64,000 nucleotides of DNA from Formosa agariphila KMM 3901 (GCF_000723205.1 NZ_HG315671.1:1399351-1463350); one strand, 5' to 3'. Counted from the stretch's first letter, positions 7,633-16,170 are shown. Numbers and translations are program-made. The notes: generated by a model not told the origin, from the sequence alone.

Positions 7633-9924
7633 TTAAATTGAATATCCAACTTTTATTCCACCATACCAATTTCTAGGCAAACCAGGATAATAATATCGCG
7701 GCTCCGAATTACCAAACCCAACAGCATTTATAAGAATGGAAGACGCATAGTCTTTGTCTGTAATATTATTTATACCAGCGTTAGCTTCAATATAAAGACG
7801 ATTTGTAATGTTTTTACTATATGATATTTTTGCATTTAACAAGGTGTAAGCTTCAGAATATAATGTGTTAGCATCATTTATAGGCATATCACCAACATGG
7901 AGAAGATTAGCATTAATTTTAAAATTGTTATATCCAAAATGAATACCAGCATTTATCTTATTATCTGGGACTCCAGTAAGTTCATTTCCTGAATAATCAT
8001 TAGTGTCGTCGACAAAATTCACAAATTTATTTGCTGAAATTTCAGCATTTAAATATGGAGAAATATACATGTAAGTTGTAAAGTTATGTCTGTATTGCAA
8101 CGCTAATTCTAGCCCTTTGTGCTCTGTTTTTCCTGCATTTCGTCCAATGTATTGGTCGTCTCCAACACGGTCTGCAACAAGTAAATTTTCTATATCTAAT
8201 AGATAAGCAGAAACTTGCATATGTAACGCACTGTTAAACAAATAAAACGCACCACCAATTTCATAATTAAAACCTGTTTCTGGACCTAATTCTGGGTTAA
8301 CAATACCTTCTGGTGTTAGTGTTTCTTCAATAGAAGGATAATTAAAACCACGACTAACATTTACAAAGGCACTACTATTTGGGTTAAATTGATAGTTTAG
8401 ATTTAGATTGGGAGCAAATATTGGGTCAAAATCGCGATCAGCACTTTTATCAGATTCACCCGAATTGAAATTGTCGTTAAAGTCGTAATTGGTTTTATTG
8501 ATGTTTATTCCCAATTGAGCTTTTAGTTTCGCTGTAATTGGTAAAGTAACCGTTGCAAACACATTTAGATTGTTTCTTTTTTCTAAATTATCACTCAATA
8601 CAGCTCCTTCTAAGCTTCCATTTCCATTATTACTTTCATAAAGATTCTCTATCGTTTTCCAATTGTATTGGTCTTTATAAAGTTCTGCTCCAAAACTTAA
8701 GTTAGCTTCATTTTTTATAAAATTAAAATCTTTCGCAAAAAGAGTTCTTGCTCCATATCCATTGGTATATTCATCGAGAATATTAAATGGTCGAGGCTCA
8801 TAATGGTCCAAATAATTGTAAAATAAGGCAGTTGTATTACTGAACTTTTCAGAAAAACGATGTGTGTAATGTATACCTGCTAATACTTGTTTATTATCTT
8901 CATATCCCTTAGCGGATCCCCAGGTATAAGCAGCTTGTGAGGAATCCTCTTCGAATGCCGTTTTACCTATAGAACTCGGGATTTGAGCGTAATAATCGGT
9001 GACATTTATTAAGACACCTATTTCATTTTTATCATTAAACTTATAGCCAGAAGTTAATAAGACTGTATTTCGGTTATAATTGCTGTTGTCTCGATAACCA
9101 TCCGATTCTAAATGGTCGTAATTAAGATTCAAAGTGAATTTATCATTTGCTGTGGCCACAGAAGTACTATTTTTTAATAATCCGTAACTTCCTACTGTCA
9201 GGTTGCTTTTAAAATAAGTTTCACCAGCTAATGCTTGCTTTGAGTTAAGTAGTAATGTACCTCCTAAATTTGTACCGTATTGAGTCGCTTTTGGACCTTT
9301 AACTATTTCTAGATTTTCTATGTCTTCAGGATTATAAGCATCAATATCTGTAGTTCCCGTTCCGTTGGTAATTGGAATACCATTAAAATAGGCTCGTATT
9401 TTATTTGTACCATATAGTGTTCTAGAACCCACCCCACGAATTACGATTCTGTTAGTATTTAATGCACCACTCTGTATATAAACACCAGGAGTTTCATTTA
9501 TTGCAGAGGTTAAATCGATAGGACTATATTCATCAAATTTTTGTGCAGTTATTTTGGTAGTGGGAATTATAACTTTACTTTCTTTCTGATAAGTTGAAGA
9601 TATTATAACTTCATCTAAACGTTCTGTTTTTTCTAACGGCATGAGTTTAAAAACGCTATTGGTTTTAGAAAATTTAGCCGTTTTAATGTAATAGCCATCA
9701 TGTTTAAATTTTAATTTCAGAGGAAACTGATACGAATCAGGTATTATAAAAACACCTGTAACATCTGTACTAGCAATTACTTCATTGTTTAGAAGAACAC
9801 TTACATTAGAAATTGGTGTATTTTCATTATCGTGGATTTGACCACTAATATTTTGAGCATATAACGGATTTGTACTGGTGATTACAAACGTAATCACCAG
9901 TAGTATAAATGGTGTTAATTTCAT
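7633..9924 (-). CDS. TonB-dependent outer-membrane receptor, possible PQQ or ferric-complex transporter
   Basis: Outer-membrane active transporter of 763 residues. A signal peptide covers 1-24 (LYAQ). A CarboxypepD_reg-like beta-sandwich spans about 25-98. A TonB-box-like DEVIISS is at 104-110. The plug domain (about 118-235) carries IRGVGSRTLYG and LEIVKGPKATQYG. The rest is a 22-strand-type barrel ending in an aromatic-rich strand. It follows the PQQ-type dehydrogenase gene by 26 bases on the same strand and is surely cotranscribed with it. In E. coli the TonB receptor PqqU (YncD) imports PQQ, so import of the neighbour's cofactor is a reasonable hypothesis. There is no SusD partner gene, which argues against a glycan role. 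A siderophore remains an alternative substrate. Confidence 0.9.
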   Translation of the reverse strand: MKLTPFILLVITFVITSTNPLYAQNISGQIHDNENTPISNVSVLLNNEVIASTDVTGVFIIPDSYQFPLKLKFKHDGYYIKTAKFSKTNSVFKLMPLEKTERLDEVIISSTYQKESKVIIPTTKITAQKFDEYSPIDLTSAINETPGVYIQSGALNTNRIVIRGVGSRTLYGTNKIRAYFNGIPITNGTGTTDIDAYNPEDIENLEIVKGPKATQYGTNLGGTLLLNSKQALAGETYFKSNLTVGSYGLLKNSTSVATANDKFTLNLNYDHLESDGYRDNSNYNRNTVLLTSGYKFNDKNEIGVLINVTDYYAQIPSSIGKTAFEEDSSQAAYTWGSAKGYEDNKQVLAGIHYTHRFSEKFSNTTALFYNYLDHYEPRPFNILDEYTNGYGARTLFAKDFNFIKNEANLSFGAELYKDQYNWKTIENLYESNNGNGSLEGAVLSDNLEKRNNLNVFATVTLPITAKLKAQLGININKTNYDFNDNFNSGESDKSADRDFDPIFAPNLNLNYQFNPNSSAFVNVSRGFNYPSIEETLTPEGIVNPELGPETGFNYEIGGAFYLFNSALHMQVSAYLLDIENLLVADRVGDDQYIGRNAGKTEHKGLELALQYRHNFTTYMYISPYLNAEISANKFVNFVDDTNDYSGNELTGVPDNKINAGIHFGYNNFKINANLLHVGDMPINDANTLYSEAYTLLNAKISYSKNITNRLYIEANAGINNITDKDYASSILINAVGFGNSEPRYYYPGLPRNWYGGIKVGYSI

Positions 9925-9950
9925 GTAGTTTTAGACTTGGTCTTAATATC

Positions 9951-11246
9951 CTATTTAGTGTAGCTTACTTTCCATATGCAGTTACCAGAATCGTCGTTTA
10001 CCAGTAAATCCCCGGTTGGAGTAACGGCAACACAAACTGGTCTACCGTAAACTTCGGTATCGCTGTCTTCTGCTATAAATCCAGTAAGGAAATCTTCTGG
10101 TTCTGCTGTAGGTTTTCCATTTTCAAAAGGAATAAAAACCACACGATATCCAGAAAGCACCGAACGATTCCATGAACCGTGTTGACCTACAAATACACCG
10201 TTTTTATATTTTTCCGGGAAACTATCTCCATCGTAAAAAGTTAAACCTAACGATGCAGTATGTGGACCTACAGATACATCTGGTACAATTGTTTTTGCAA
10301 CTAAATCTGGAGCTTCACCTTTAAGTCGTGGGTCTGGAATAGAACCAAAGTAGGCGTAAGGCCAACCGTAAAATCCACCTTCTTTAACGCTAGTTACATA
10401 ATCTGGCACCAAGTTGTCTCCAATTTTATCACGTTCGTTTACTGCAGTCCACAGCTCTCCGTTAACAGGATTCCAGTCCATACCTACAGGATTTCTAAGT
10501 CCGCTAGCATAAATTTTTTCATTTTCACCATTTAAATCAACCACTAATATATTAGCTCGGCGTACTTCTTCATCCATTCCATATTCTCCAACGTTACTAG
10601 CAGAACCTACAGAAATGTAAATTTTGTCTTCGGTATTATTTGTAATAATATTTCGTGTCCAGTGATTATTGTAACCACCAGCCGGAAGGTTTACTATTTT
10701 TTTACCTTCAGTAGGATTTAGTTTAGTTTGTCCTGCACTATATGGGTATTTGTAAAGACCATCTGTATTGGCAACATAAAAATAATTTCCAATAATTAGC
10801 ATTCCTAGAGGTTGCTTAAGTTCAGAAAGAAAAGTTTCTCTTAACTCAATCGTTCCGTCATTATTTTTATCTCGTAATAAGGTGATTTTTCCCGCACTGT
10901 TTTTAGTATTGGCTTCGCAAACAAACATATCGCCGTTAGGTCCAAAATAAGTCCATCGTGGATTCTGAAATCCGTCTGCCAATTTCGTTACTGTAAAACC
11001 TTCTGGAGCAGTTGGCATTTGCCCTTCTGGCCAGTCGACTAGTTTATTCTGTTTTCTAACAGATTCTGTTGCATAAGGTTTTGGTAAAATAAGAGGACCA
11101 ATTGCTGTTTGTACCGTATCTGCTGGTTTTTGAGCTATAATTTCTTTTTGCTCATCAGATACTTTCATTTCTTTTTCTTCTTTTGTTTTACATCCTACAA
11201 CAGATATTAATAGGATACATAGTAATACTGTGTAATTTCTTTTCAT
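9951..11246 (-). CDS. PQQ-type beta-propeller sugar/sorbosone dehydrogenase, lipoprotein
   Basis: Periplasmic lipoprotein of 431 residues, of the soluble glucose/sorbosone dehydrogenase type that oxidises sugars or alcohols with pyrroloquinoline quinone and calcium. The chosen start is ATG at 11246, giving a lipoprotein signal (KRNYTV...ISVVGC, Cys19). A longer frame reaching 11303 would add 19 residues and spoil the signal. Propeller motifs include GPNGDMFVCEAN, GLRNPVGMDWNP, EGGFYGWPYAYFG and VFVGQHGSWNR. It is the first gene of a two-gene minus-strand operon with the TonB receptor. No PQQ biosynthesis genes are in the window. The cofactor assignment rests on family similarity, and some relatives are uncharacterised. 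Confidence 0.85.
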   Translation of the reverse strand: MKRNYTVLLCILLISVVGCKTKEEKEMKVSDEQKEIIAQKPADTVQTAIGPLILPKPYATESVRKQNKLVDWPEGQMPTAPEGFTVTKLADGFQNPRWTYFGPNGDMFVCEANTKNSAGKITLLRDKNNDGTIELRETFLSELKQPLGMLIIGNYFYVANTDGLYKYPYSAGQTKLNPTEGKKIVNLPAGGYNNHWTRNIITNNTEDKIYISVGSASNVGEYGMDEEVRRANILVVDLNGENEKIYASGLRNPVGMDWNPVNGELWTAVNERDKIGDNLVPDYVTSVKEGGFYGWPYAYFGSIPDPRLKGEAPDLVAKTIVPDVSVGPHTASLGLTFYDGDSFPEKYKNGVFVGQHGSWNRSVLSGYRVVFIPFENGKPTAEPEDFLTGFIAEDSDTEVYGRPVCVAVTPTGDLLVNDDSGNCIWKVSYTK

Positions 11247-11277
11247 AGCGATTTTTTTTTGAACATTGAAAATAATG

Positions 11278-11308
11278 CAATCCGTATAGAGGCTTTGACT
11301 CAATCCGT
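11278..11308 (-). promoter_or_regulatory. Direct repeats upstream of the dehydrogenase operon
   Basis: The octamer CAATCCGT occurs at 11278-11285 and again at 11301-11308, 23 bases apart and on the same DNA face. It starts 32 bases upstream of the dehydrogenase start codon. This is a plausible activator site, but it is inferred only from the repeat. Confidence 0.35.
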
Positions 11309-11522
11309 TTTTTAAAATAATTTTAACATTTGTTTTTAAAAAAGTAAATCAATTATCAAGGCTAAATCCTTGTCAATGAATAATAATACTGAAATTGAAA
11401 TGGGCTTATAGAAGTAAAGTCGGTATTCACTTAAAGGTTTATACTATTCGCTGAATACTCATTTTTACTATGTGAATTTTATACAACTTTGTATGAAAAT
11501 TAGACATTTAAATATAGAAATT

Positions 11523-11804
11523 ATGAAATCATTACAGTCAAATATCGGATTATTAATGCTATTATTTTGTTTAACTAGTGTAACTGCAGTTAGTGCACAA
11601 GAACGAAATAACGAACAGAAAGAGCCGCCAACGTATGCCAAATTATTAGAAGATTTAGATGCTAACGAAGATGGAAAATTAGAAGAATCTGAAATGAAAG
11701 GACCTTTAAAAAACAACTTTTCTAAGATAGATTCAGATGAAGACGGATATATCAGTGAGGACGAGTTTAAAAATGCTCCAAAACCAAAAGGTAAAAGAAA
11801 ATAG
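11523..11804 (+). CDS. Secreted small EF-hand protein
   Basis: Exported calcium-binding protein of 93 residues. The chosen start is ATG at 11523, because it begins a clean signal peptide (MKSLQSNIGL, cleavage near SAQ at 24-26). A longer frame from 11472 would add 17 residues before it. Two canonical 12-residue EF-hand loops lie at 46-57 (DANEDGKLEESE) and 70-81 (DSDEDGYISEDE), each with Asp/Asn at 1, 3 and 5 and Glu at 12. The basic tail is KPKGKRK. It is a clear paralogue of the EF-hand lipoprotein at 13087 (shared KGPL and APKP segments), and the YHYH gene lies between the two. A strong terminator follows. The role of calcium here is inferred. Confidence 0.85.
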   Translation: MKSLQSNIGLLMLLFCLTSVTAVSAQERNNEQKEPPTYAKLLEDLDANEDGKLEESEMKGPLKNNFSKIDSDEDGYISEDEFKNAPKPKGKRK

Positions 11805-11837
11805 TACGATTATTATAGTCGGTTAATTTGTTGTTGT

Positions 11838-11873
11838 AAAAGCTTCATATGGCAGTATGAAGCTTTTGTTTTA
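11838..11873 (+). terminator. Intrinsic terminator after the EF-hand gene
   Basis: A 12-bp perfect stem (11838-11849 with 11856-11867) with a 6-base loop is followed by gttttaat. It separates the EF-hand gene from the YHYH gene, so the two are probably transcribed separately or only partly together. Confidence 0.8.
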
Positions 11874-11946
11874 ATCAATGAATTAATTTGTATACTACTT
11901 CGTTGTTAAAATAAAATATTAGTCAATAATTAAATCGATTTTAAAA

Positions 11947-12954
11947 ATGAAATTCAACCTTTTTAAAGTATCAATTTTAGGTATAACAGTAATGTCTTTA
12001 GCATTGTTAAGCTGTAATTCTTGTAGTAGTGATAACAGTTCGAATACCGATGATTCGGGAACGGATTACGATGGTGTTGTGGTAGATGTAGAATCATCTT
12101 ATTTTTATACAGAAGCTGGCGGAGTTACTATAACTACAGAACCGTGTATACTTTCTAATGGATCACGTGTAGATTGTTATAAAATTGTAACCAACAGTAT
12201 GCCTGCCGACCATGCTATGGGACCATGGTGTCCGCATAATATTAGCGATGGAGCCGAAGCAGGAGGAATTTGGTTAGAAGACGGCGAAGTGTACGATGTA
12301 GATGGTGCGTTTATAGAAAATATGGCTACATTTTATAACGACTCTAATTGGCTTATGTACGATGCTAATGGTGATGTTTTTATTACCGATAGTAAAGAAG
12401 ACTGTATTAATGCAGCAAACCCGAATGTAAGTGCTGAATATAAAAATTTCTGCGTAGAATGTATTCCGTCTTATATTTCTGATATTACACAAACGTGGTT
12501 AATCCCGATTACCCCAGAATATCAAAACTCGGGAACACTTTTCGCTACAGGACCAGGTGGAGCAGGGGTAGATATCCCTTCTACACGTGGATTAGCATTA
12601 AACGGAATTGAATTTTCTGCACCAGCACCAACTAGTAATATATTAAGTGCATACACATTGGCGCCTTTTGATGATGCCGGAGGACATATAAACGTGCATC
12701 AAGGTTATCATTATCATGCCGCTACAGGTTTCGGTACTAAAGTAGAGCAAGAAGATGGACACGCGGCTTTAATTGGTTATGCGCTGGATGGTTATGGTAT
12801 TTACGAATTAGAAGATGTCGAGGGGAATGTTCCAACAGATTTAGATGAATTACGCGGACATGTAGATAATACACGTGGGTATCATTATCATGTAGATGAA
12901 GCTGGTAACAATAACTTTATTAATGGATTACGCGGGGCCTATGTTGCTTATTAA
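11947..12954 (+). CDS. YHYH-domain lipoprotein
   Basis: Exported protein of 335 residues with the YHYH domain, whose function is not established. The lipoprotein signal ends at Cys23 (LALLSC), and an Asp/Ser-rich linker follows. The His-Tyr-rich signature GYHYH occurs twice, at 253-257 and 311-315. It is accompanied by GGHINVHQ (245-252), DGHAALIGYALDGYGIY (270-286) and LRGHVDNTRG (302-311). This pattern of histidines suggests metal binding. Six or more cysteines after the linker suggest disulphides, as expected for a periplasmic or surface protein. It is flanked by paralogous EF-hand genes on the same strand, which suggests a joint, perhaps calcium- or metal-dependent, function. Confidence 0.88.
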   Translation: MKFNLFKVSILGITVMSLALLSCNSCSSDNSSNTDDSGTDYDGVVVDVESSYFYTEAGGVTITTEPCILSNGSRVDCYKIVTNSMPADHAMGPWCPHNISDGAEAGGIWLEDGEVYDVDGAFIENMATFYNDSNWLMYDANGDVFITDSKEDCINAANPNVSAEYKNFCVECIPSYISDITQTWLIPITPEYQNSGTLFATGPGGAGVDIPSTRGLALNGIEFSAPAPTSNILSAYTLAPFDDAGGHINVHQGYHYHAATGFGTKVEQEDGHAALIGYALDGYGIYELEDVEGNVPTDLDELRGHVDNTRGYHYHVDEAGNNNFINGLRGAYVAY

Positions 12955-13086
12955 TTAAGCTGAATTTTGAAGGCAATCTCATTTTAAAATAAATAATGTA
13001 TTTGGTCGAAGGTTGAACATTACAGTTTACAAATCTGTAATGTAGATTTAATTAAGGTTAGAAAAAGCTTAAATGAAATTTAAAAG

Positions 13087-13437
13087 ATGAAAAAAATTAT
13101 AGTATTAGTTGCTTTGGTTTGCAGCATAATGGCATGCGAACAAAAAAAAGAGAAAAAGCAAGACGAGATAATGACCACCAAAACCAGTGCGTTTTCAAGA
13201 AAGCCACAAGGTGGAGAAGGACGAAAACCAGAAGGTGGAGGCCCGCCAAGTTTCGAAAAATTATTAGCCGAAATGGATAGTAATGGCGACGGGAAACTTT
13301 CTAAAAGTGAAGTGAAAGGCCCTTTAGAAACTGATTTTTATAAACTTGATACCGATAAAGATGGTTTTATTTCTAAAACAGAATTAGAGCATGCACCTAA
13401 ACCAGAACGCGGGCAAAGACCTCCAAAATCTAAATAA
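13087..13437 (+). CDS. EF-hand lipoprotein
   Basis: Lipoprotein of 116 residues with lipobox IMAC (Cys17), a Lys/Glu and Gly/Pro-rich linker and two canonical EF-hand loops at 64-75 (DSNGDGKLSKSE) and 88-99 (DTDKDGFISKTE). It should bind calcium at the cell envelope. Its EF-hand part aligns with that of the secreted protein at 11523 along its whole length (PPSFEKLL/PPTYAKLL, KGPL, APKP), so one arose by duplication of the other, with a different export signal. The stop is 7 bases before the next gene, indicating an operon with the DUF6702-like gene. Confidence 0.87.
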   Translation: MKKIIVLVALVCSIMACEQKKEKKQDEIMTTKTSAFSRKPQGGEGRKPEGGGPPSFEKLLAEMDSNGDGKLSKSEVKGPLETDFYKLDTDKDGFISKTELEHAPKPERGQRPPKSK

Positions 13438-13444
13438 TAAAAAT

Positions 13445-14047
13445 ATGAAAACGAAAGCTTTTTTTATTTTCAGTCTGTTGTTTATGTCTTGGGGCGCACA
13501 AGCACATCAAACCAATTTGTCGTCTACTGTTTTGGTAGAACAGGAAAATCAAAAATGGGTGTTACAAGTTAGTGCGTCGTTAACGGCATTCGAGTATCAG
13601 ATAGAAGAATATTACGGAAAATCGTCATATAGCACTCCAAAAGAATTTCAGAAATTAGTTGTCGATTATGTAAGAGCACATGTGGCTATTACACTTAACG
13701 ACAATCAACTTGCCGTGTTAACTCAGGGTATGATTAAGTTAGGTCATGAAACGAGTGTAACATTTCAACTTTCAGAAATGCCAAAAGATATTCAATTATT
13801 AAGTGTGTATAATGGTAGTTTTAGTAATATCTCTAGAAATAAAGGCGTCGTTTATATTTTAAAAGAAGGTTTTAATAGAGAACAATTCATCTTAAATAAC
13901 GATAATAATCACACCGTTAAATTAAGAACAGCAGATTCAAAGTTTGAATTAGTTAAACAGGAGGAAAGCAAATCGTATAGCAACACTTGGGTTATGGCTT
14001 TTGGTGTATTAGTCGTGTCTGGATTCGGATTCTTAATATATAAATAA
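13445..14047 (+). CDS. DUF6702-like exported protein with C-terminal membrane anchor
   Basis: Protein of 200 residues. The chosen start is ATG at 13445, because it opens a signal peptide (FFIFSLLFMSWGAQA). A longer frame from 13391 overlaps the EF-hand gene and lacks support. The mature part begins with AHQTNLSS and shows a beta-rich domain with a segment ending KLVVDYVRAHVAITLND, resembling DUF6702 proteins of Bacteroidetes. A single membrane helix (WVMAFGVLVVSGFGFLIYK) closes the protein. It is translationally close to the EF-hand lipoprotein. Function unknown; its position suggests it belongs to the EF-hand/YHYH module. Confidence 0.75.
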   Translation: MKTKAFFIFSLLFMSWGAQAHQTNLSSTVLVEQENQKWVLQVSASLTAFEYQIEEYYGKSSYSTPKEFQKLVVDYVRAHVAITLNDNQLAVLTQGMIKLGHETSVTFQLSEMPKDIQLLSVYNGSFSNISRNKGVVYILKEGFNREQFILNNDNNHTVKLRTADSKFELVKQEESKSYSNTWVMAFGVLVVSGFGFLIYK

Positions 14048-14102
14048 TAAGGAGTTTTAATTCCGCTGTAAAGCAAAGTTATTCATCTATACCTTAAAAC
14101 AA

Positions 14103-15263
14103 TTAAGCATTAAAAAAATCGCATACTTTATTAAATACCAGATTAAAATCGTCTGTAACTTGCTGGTCAGAGCTTAAATTAGCCGGAAATGGATTTACAT
14201 GTGTATAGGGTCTGTCAAAATCTAATTCATCCACCTTAATATTAATATCTCTATAAGCGCCTTTTAAGGTATTGATAATTTCAAAAGAGGGAATAACTTT
14301 ATCCTTAGTTAAGGTTATGGCGTAAATTTGATCTTCGTGTTTTCTTAATAAGTCTTCTCTAAACACTCTTTTTTTCTGATAATCTAGCATGCAATTAAAG
14401 ACTTCGCCTTCTAAATGATCGTTTAAAATATAATGGTTTAAGATGTTATCTGTCTTTAGAAATTTATCGAAATGTTCAATTAAAAATGAATACAAGGCTA
14501 CATTGGCTTCACTATCTAAAATAAATTTAGACACCGAAGAGAATCTGTTAAAAGTGGTTCCGCTACAAAACAAACACATTTTACTATCTGAAAAGTAATT
14601 GTTGTAGTTCGTTAATTTTAGAATTTGTGCAAGAAAACCGCCAATAGAATATGCAAAAATATTAAAAGAGAAATCTTTACTAATATGTGGGTTTTTACCT
14701 GTCTTAAATTCTTCAATAAGCTGAATTATATCGTAGTAAGATTGTAGTCCAGAATAAATAAAACGCTGAGGCATGGCGTGTAATCTCATACTTATGGCAA
14801 CATTAGACAACGTAGAATCTATAATGTTTGGGTATCTCTCTTTTCTGTTTTCACTCAATTTATACATATGTCGTTTATTGCTCCAATATTTAGGAGCGCG
14901 TTGCATATGAAACGCTAGCGGAAATAACACAATATGACTTCCGGTACCTTCGCAAATGGCTTGAGCCCAAGACAAATATTTTGTCCAATCTTTTTCGTTA
15001 AAACCATGTAATAGAAATATAACATTTTCAGCTACAGTTTTGTTCTTTGGCTTTATAATGGTATAATTAAAGAATCTATTTTCGTCTACAGAAATGTCTT
15101 TAATATGAACATTATCGTGTATCGTACCCACTTCTGTTCTAAATTGTGACGTGTTGGTTAAGCTTATGTTGTGCTTTAGGCAAGTATAGTCTGATGCTCC
15201 AGGTAGAATGTTATACGATAAAGATTCAAAAGGGTATTCTAACGTTTCTGTTTTGTTACTCAT
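14103..15263 (-). CDS. Alpha/beta-hydrolase fold protein of unknown substrate (DUF6051-like)
   Basis: Predicted cytoplasmic protein of 386 residues with no signal peptide. It shows an oxyanion-type loop LLHGFNEKDW (84-93) and a nucleophile elbow AYSIGG with Ser206, where the usual first glycine is alanine. An acidic candidate lies in TKDKVIP and a histidine candidate in YTHVNPFP near the C-terminus. These fit a serine hydrolase, probably an esterase, but the substrate cannot be inferred. I recall Bacteroidetes proteins of this kind classified as DUF6051, from memory only. It is monocistronic and convergent with the DUF6702-like gene, with only 55 bases between stops and no clear terminator. 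Confidence 0.75.
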   Translation of the reverse strand: MSNKTETLEYPFESLSYNILPGASDYTCLKHNISLTNTSQFRTEVGTIHDNVHIKDISVDENRFFNYTIIKPKNKTVAENVIFLLHGFNEKDWTKYLSWAQAICEGTGSHIVLFPLAFHMQRAPKYWSNKRHMYKLSENRKERYPNIIDSTLSNVAISMRLHAMPQRFIYSGLQSYYDIIQLIEEFKTGKNPHISKDFSFNIFAYSIGGFLAQILKLTNYNNYFSDSKMCLFCSGTTFNRFSSVSKFILDSEANVALYSFLIEHFDKFLKTDNILNHYILNDHLEGEVFNCMLDYQKKRVFREDLLRKHEDQIYAITLTKDKVIPSFEIINTLKGAYRDINIKVDELDFDRPYTHVNPFPANLSSDQQVTDDFNLVFNKVCDFFNA

Positions 15264-15582
15264 ACTATTGGTCTTTAAAACTACTAAGTGTTACATTTTT
15301 ATCAGATAGAATCGTATTATAAAAAGTCGATTTTTAGAGCGGATATTAGGGCGTTTTATGCCCAACTAAATTTAAAGAAATTCGAGGTGATAACGTAATT
15401 AAAAAGAAGCTTTTTTTAGGTTGTAAATCTTTGTAAAATCTAAGTATTTATGACTGTTAAGTTTCACTTTTTTGCTGTTTGGTTATATCCAAATATTAGC
15501 ATTCTACACGTTTAAACGCATAAAAAAAACGCAAGCCCAATACGACTTGCGTTTTCTATCTATGAGATGAATTTTAAAAGTT
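15264..15582. other. Intergenic region between the hydrolase and VOC genes
   Basis: Apart from the terminator hairpin at 15526-15555, no gene or recognisable motif was seen. The part next to 15264 must contain the promoter of the alpha/beta-hydrolase gene, but no exact -7 element was found. Confidence 0.5.
15522..15555 (-). terminator. Intrinsic terminator of the VOC gene
   Basis: A 10-bp stem (15526-15535 with 15546-15555) with a 10-base loop. Read on the minus strand it is followed by a run of T, and it lies 28 bases after the VOC stop codon. Confidence 0.8.
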
Positions 15583-16095
15583 CTATTTGGTATAGGCACC
15601 AGAAGAATATGTTAACTCGTAACTGTGTGTGTAGATTTCAAAAACAATTCCGAAAGGATCTTCAACATAACACATTTTAAACGGTTTTTCACCTGGATAA
15701 TATTCTCGAATTGGCATACGTTGTTTACCACCGTAAGCCACGATTTTATCTATTAAATCTTCAATATTTGGGTCTTGAATGCTAAAATGAAATAATCCAG
15801 TGTTAAATGGACTAAATTCTGGAGCTTCTTTAACGCCATGAGGAAAACAGAAAATCTCAACACCTACACCATCTGAAGTTGATAAATGAGCAATTTCAAA
15901 TTCTTCCCAATCTTCACCAAACACATCTATACACATAATACCAATAGCTGTATCTTTTTCTTTTTTAATGGTTGATGGTTCCATAATCGTATACCAACCC
16001 ATAACTTCTGTATAGAATTTTACAGCTTTTTTAATGTCTGGAACAGTGATTCCAATATGTGAAAATGACTTTGGGTAATCTTGATTTACTGACAT
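15583..16095 (-). CDS. VOC (glyoxalase/dioxygenase superfamily) protein
   Basis: Small cytoplasmic metalloprotein fold of 170 residues. Two beta-alpha-beta-beta-beta modules are visible: the first starts FSHIGITVPDIKKAVKFYTEVMGW (11-34), and the second has GLFHFSIQDPNIEDLIDKI and ends MCYVEDPFGIVFEIYTHS. His13, a His in LFHFS and the Glu in FEIYTH are in the positions of VOC metal ligands. The substrate is unknown; glyoxalase, dioxygenase or epimerase activities are all possible. It is divergent from an HxlR regulator 120 bases away, which probably controls it, suggesting an aldehyde or quinone detoxification role. Confidence 0.85.
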   Translation of the reverse strand: MSVNQDYPKSFSHIGITVPDIKKAVKFYTEVMGWYTIMEPSTIKKEKDTAIGIMCIDVFGEDWEEFEIAHLSTSDGVGVEIFCFPHGVKEAPEFSPFNTGLFHFSIQDPNIEDLIDKIVAYGGKQRMPIREYYPGEKPFKMCYVEDPFGIVFEIYTHSYELTYSSGAYTK

Positions 16096-16100
16096 AGTTT

Positions 16101-16132
16101 TTGTTTTAGATTGTAAAATTACTCTATATTTG
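16101..16132 (+). promoter_or_regulatory. Bacteroidetes-type promoter of the hxlR-like gene
   Basis: TTG at 16101-16103 and an exact TAnnTTTG at 16125-16132 are spaced 21 bases apart. This predicts a transcript start near 16138, upstream of the palindrome at 16149. Confidence 0.65.
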
Positions 16133-16148
16133 CATATTAAACAAGTAC

Positions 16149-16170
16149 TTACTATAATGTGGTATAGTTA
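16149..16170. promoter_or_regulatory. Candidate operator in the VOC/HxlR divergent region
   Basis: An imperfect palindrome TTACTATA-6-TATAGTTA lies just downstream of the predicted hxlR transcript start and within the VOC leader or promoter region. It is suitable for autoregulation and control of the VOC gene. Confidence 0.5.

Noticed and set aside
11247-11303. Longer N-terminus for the PQQ-type dehydrogenase
   Set aside because: The extension would bury the lipoprotein signal; the internal ATG at 11246 starts a perfect signal with Cys19.
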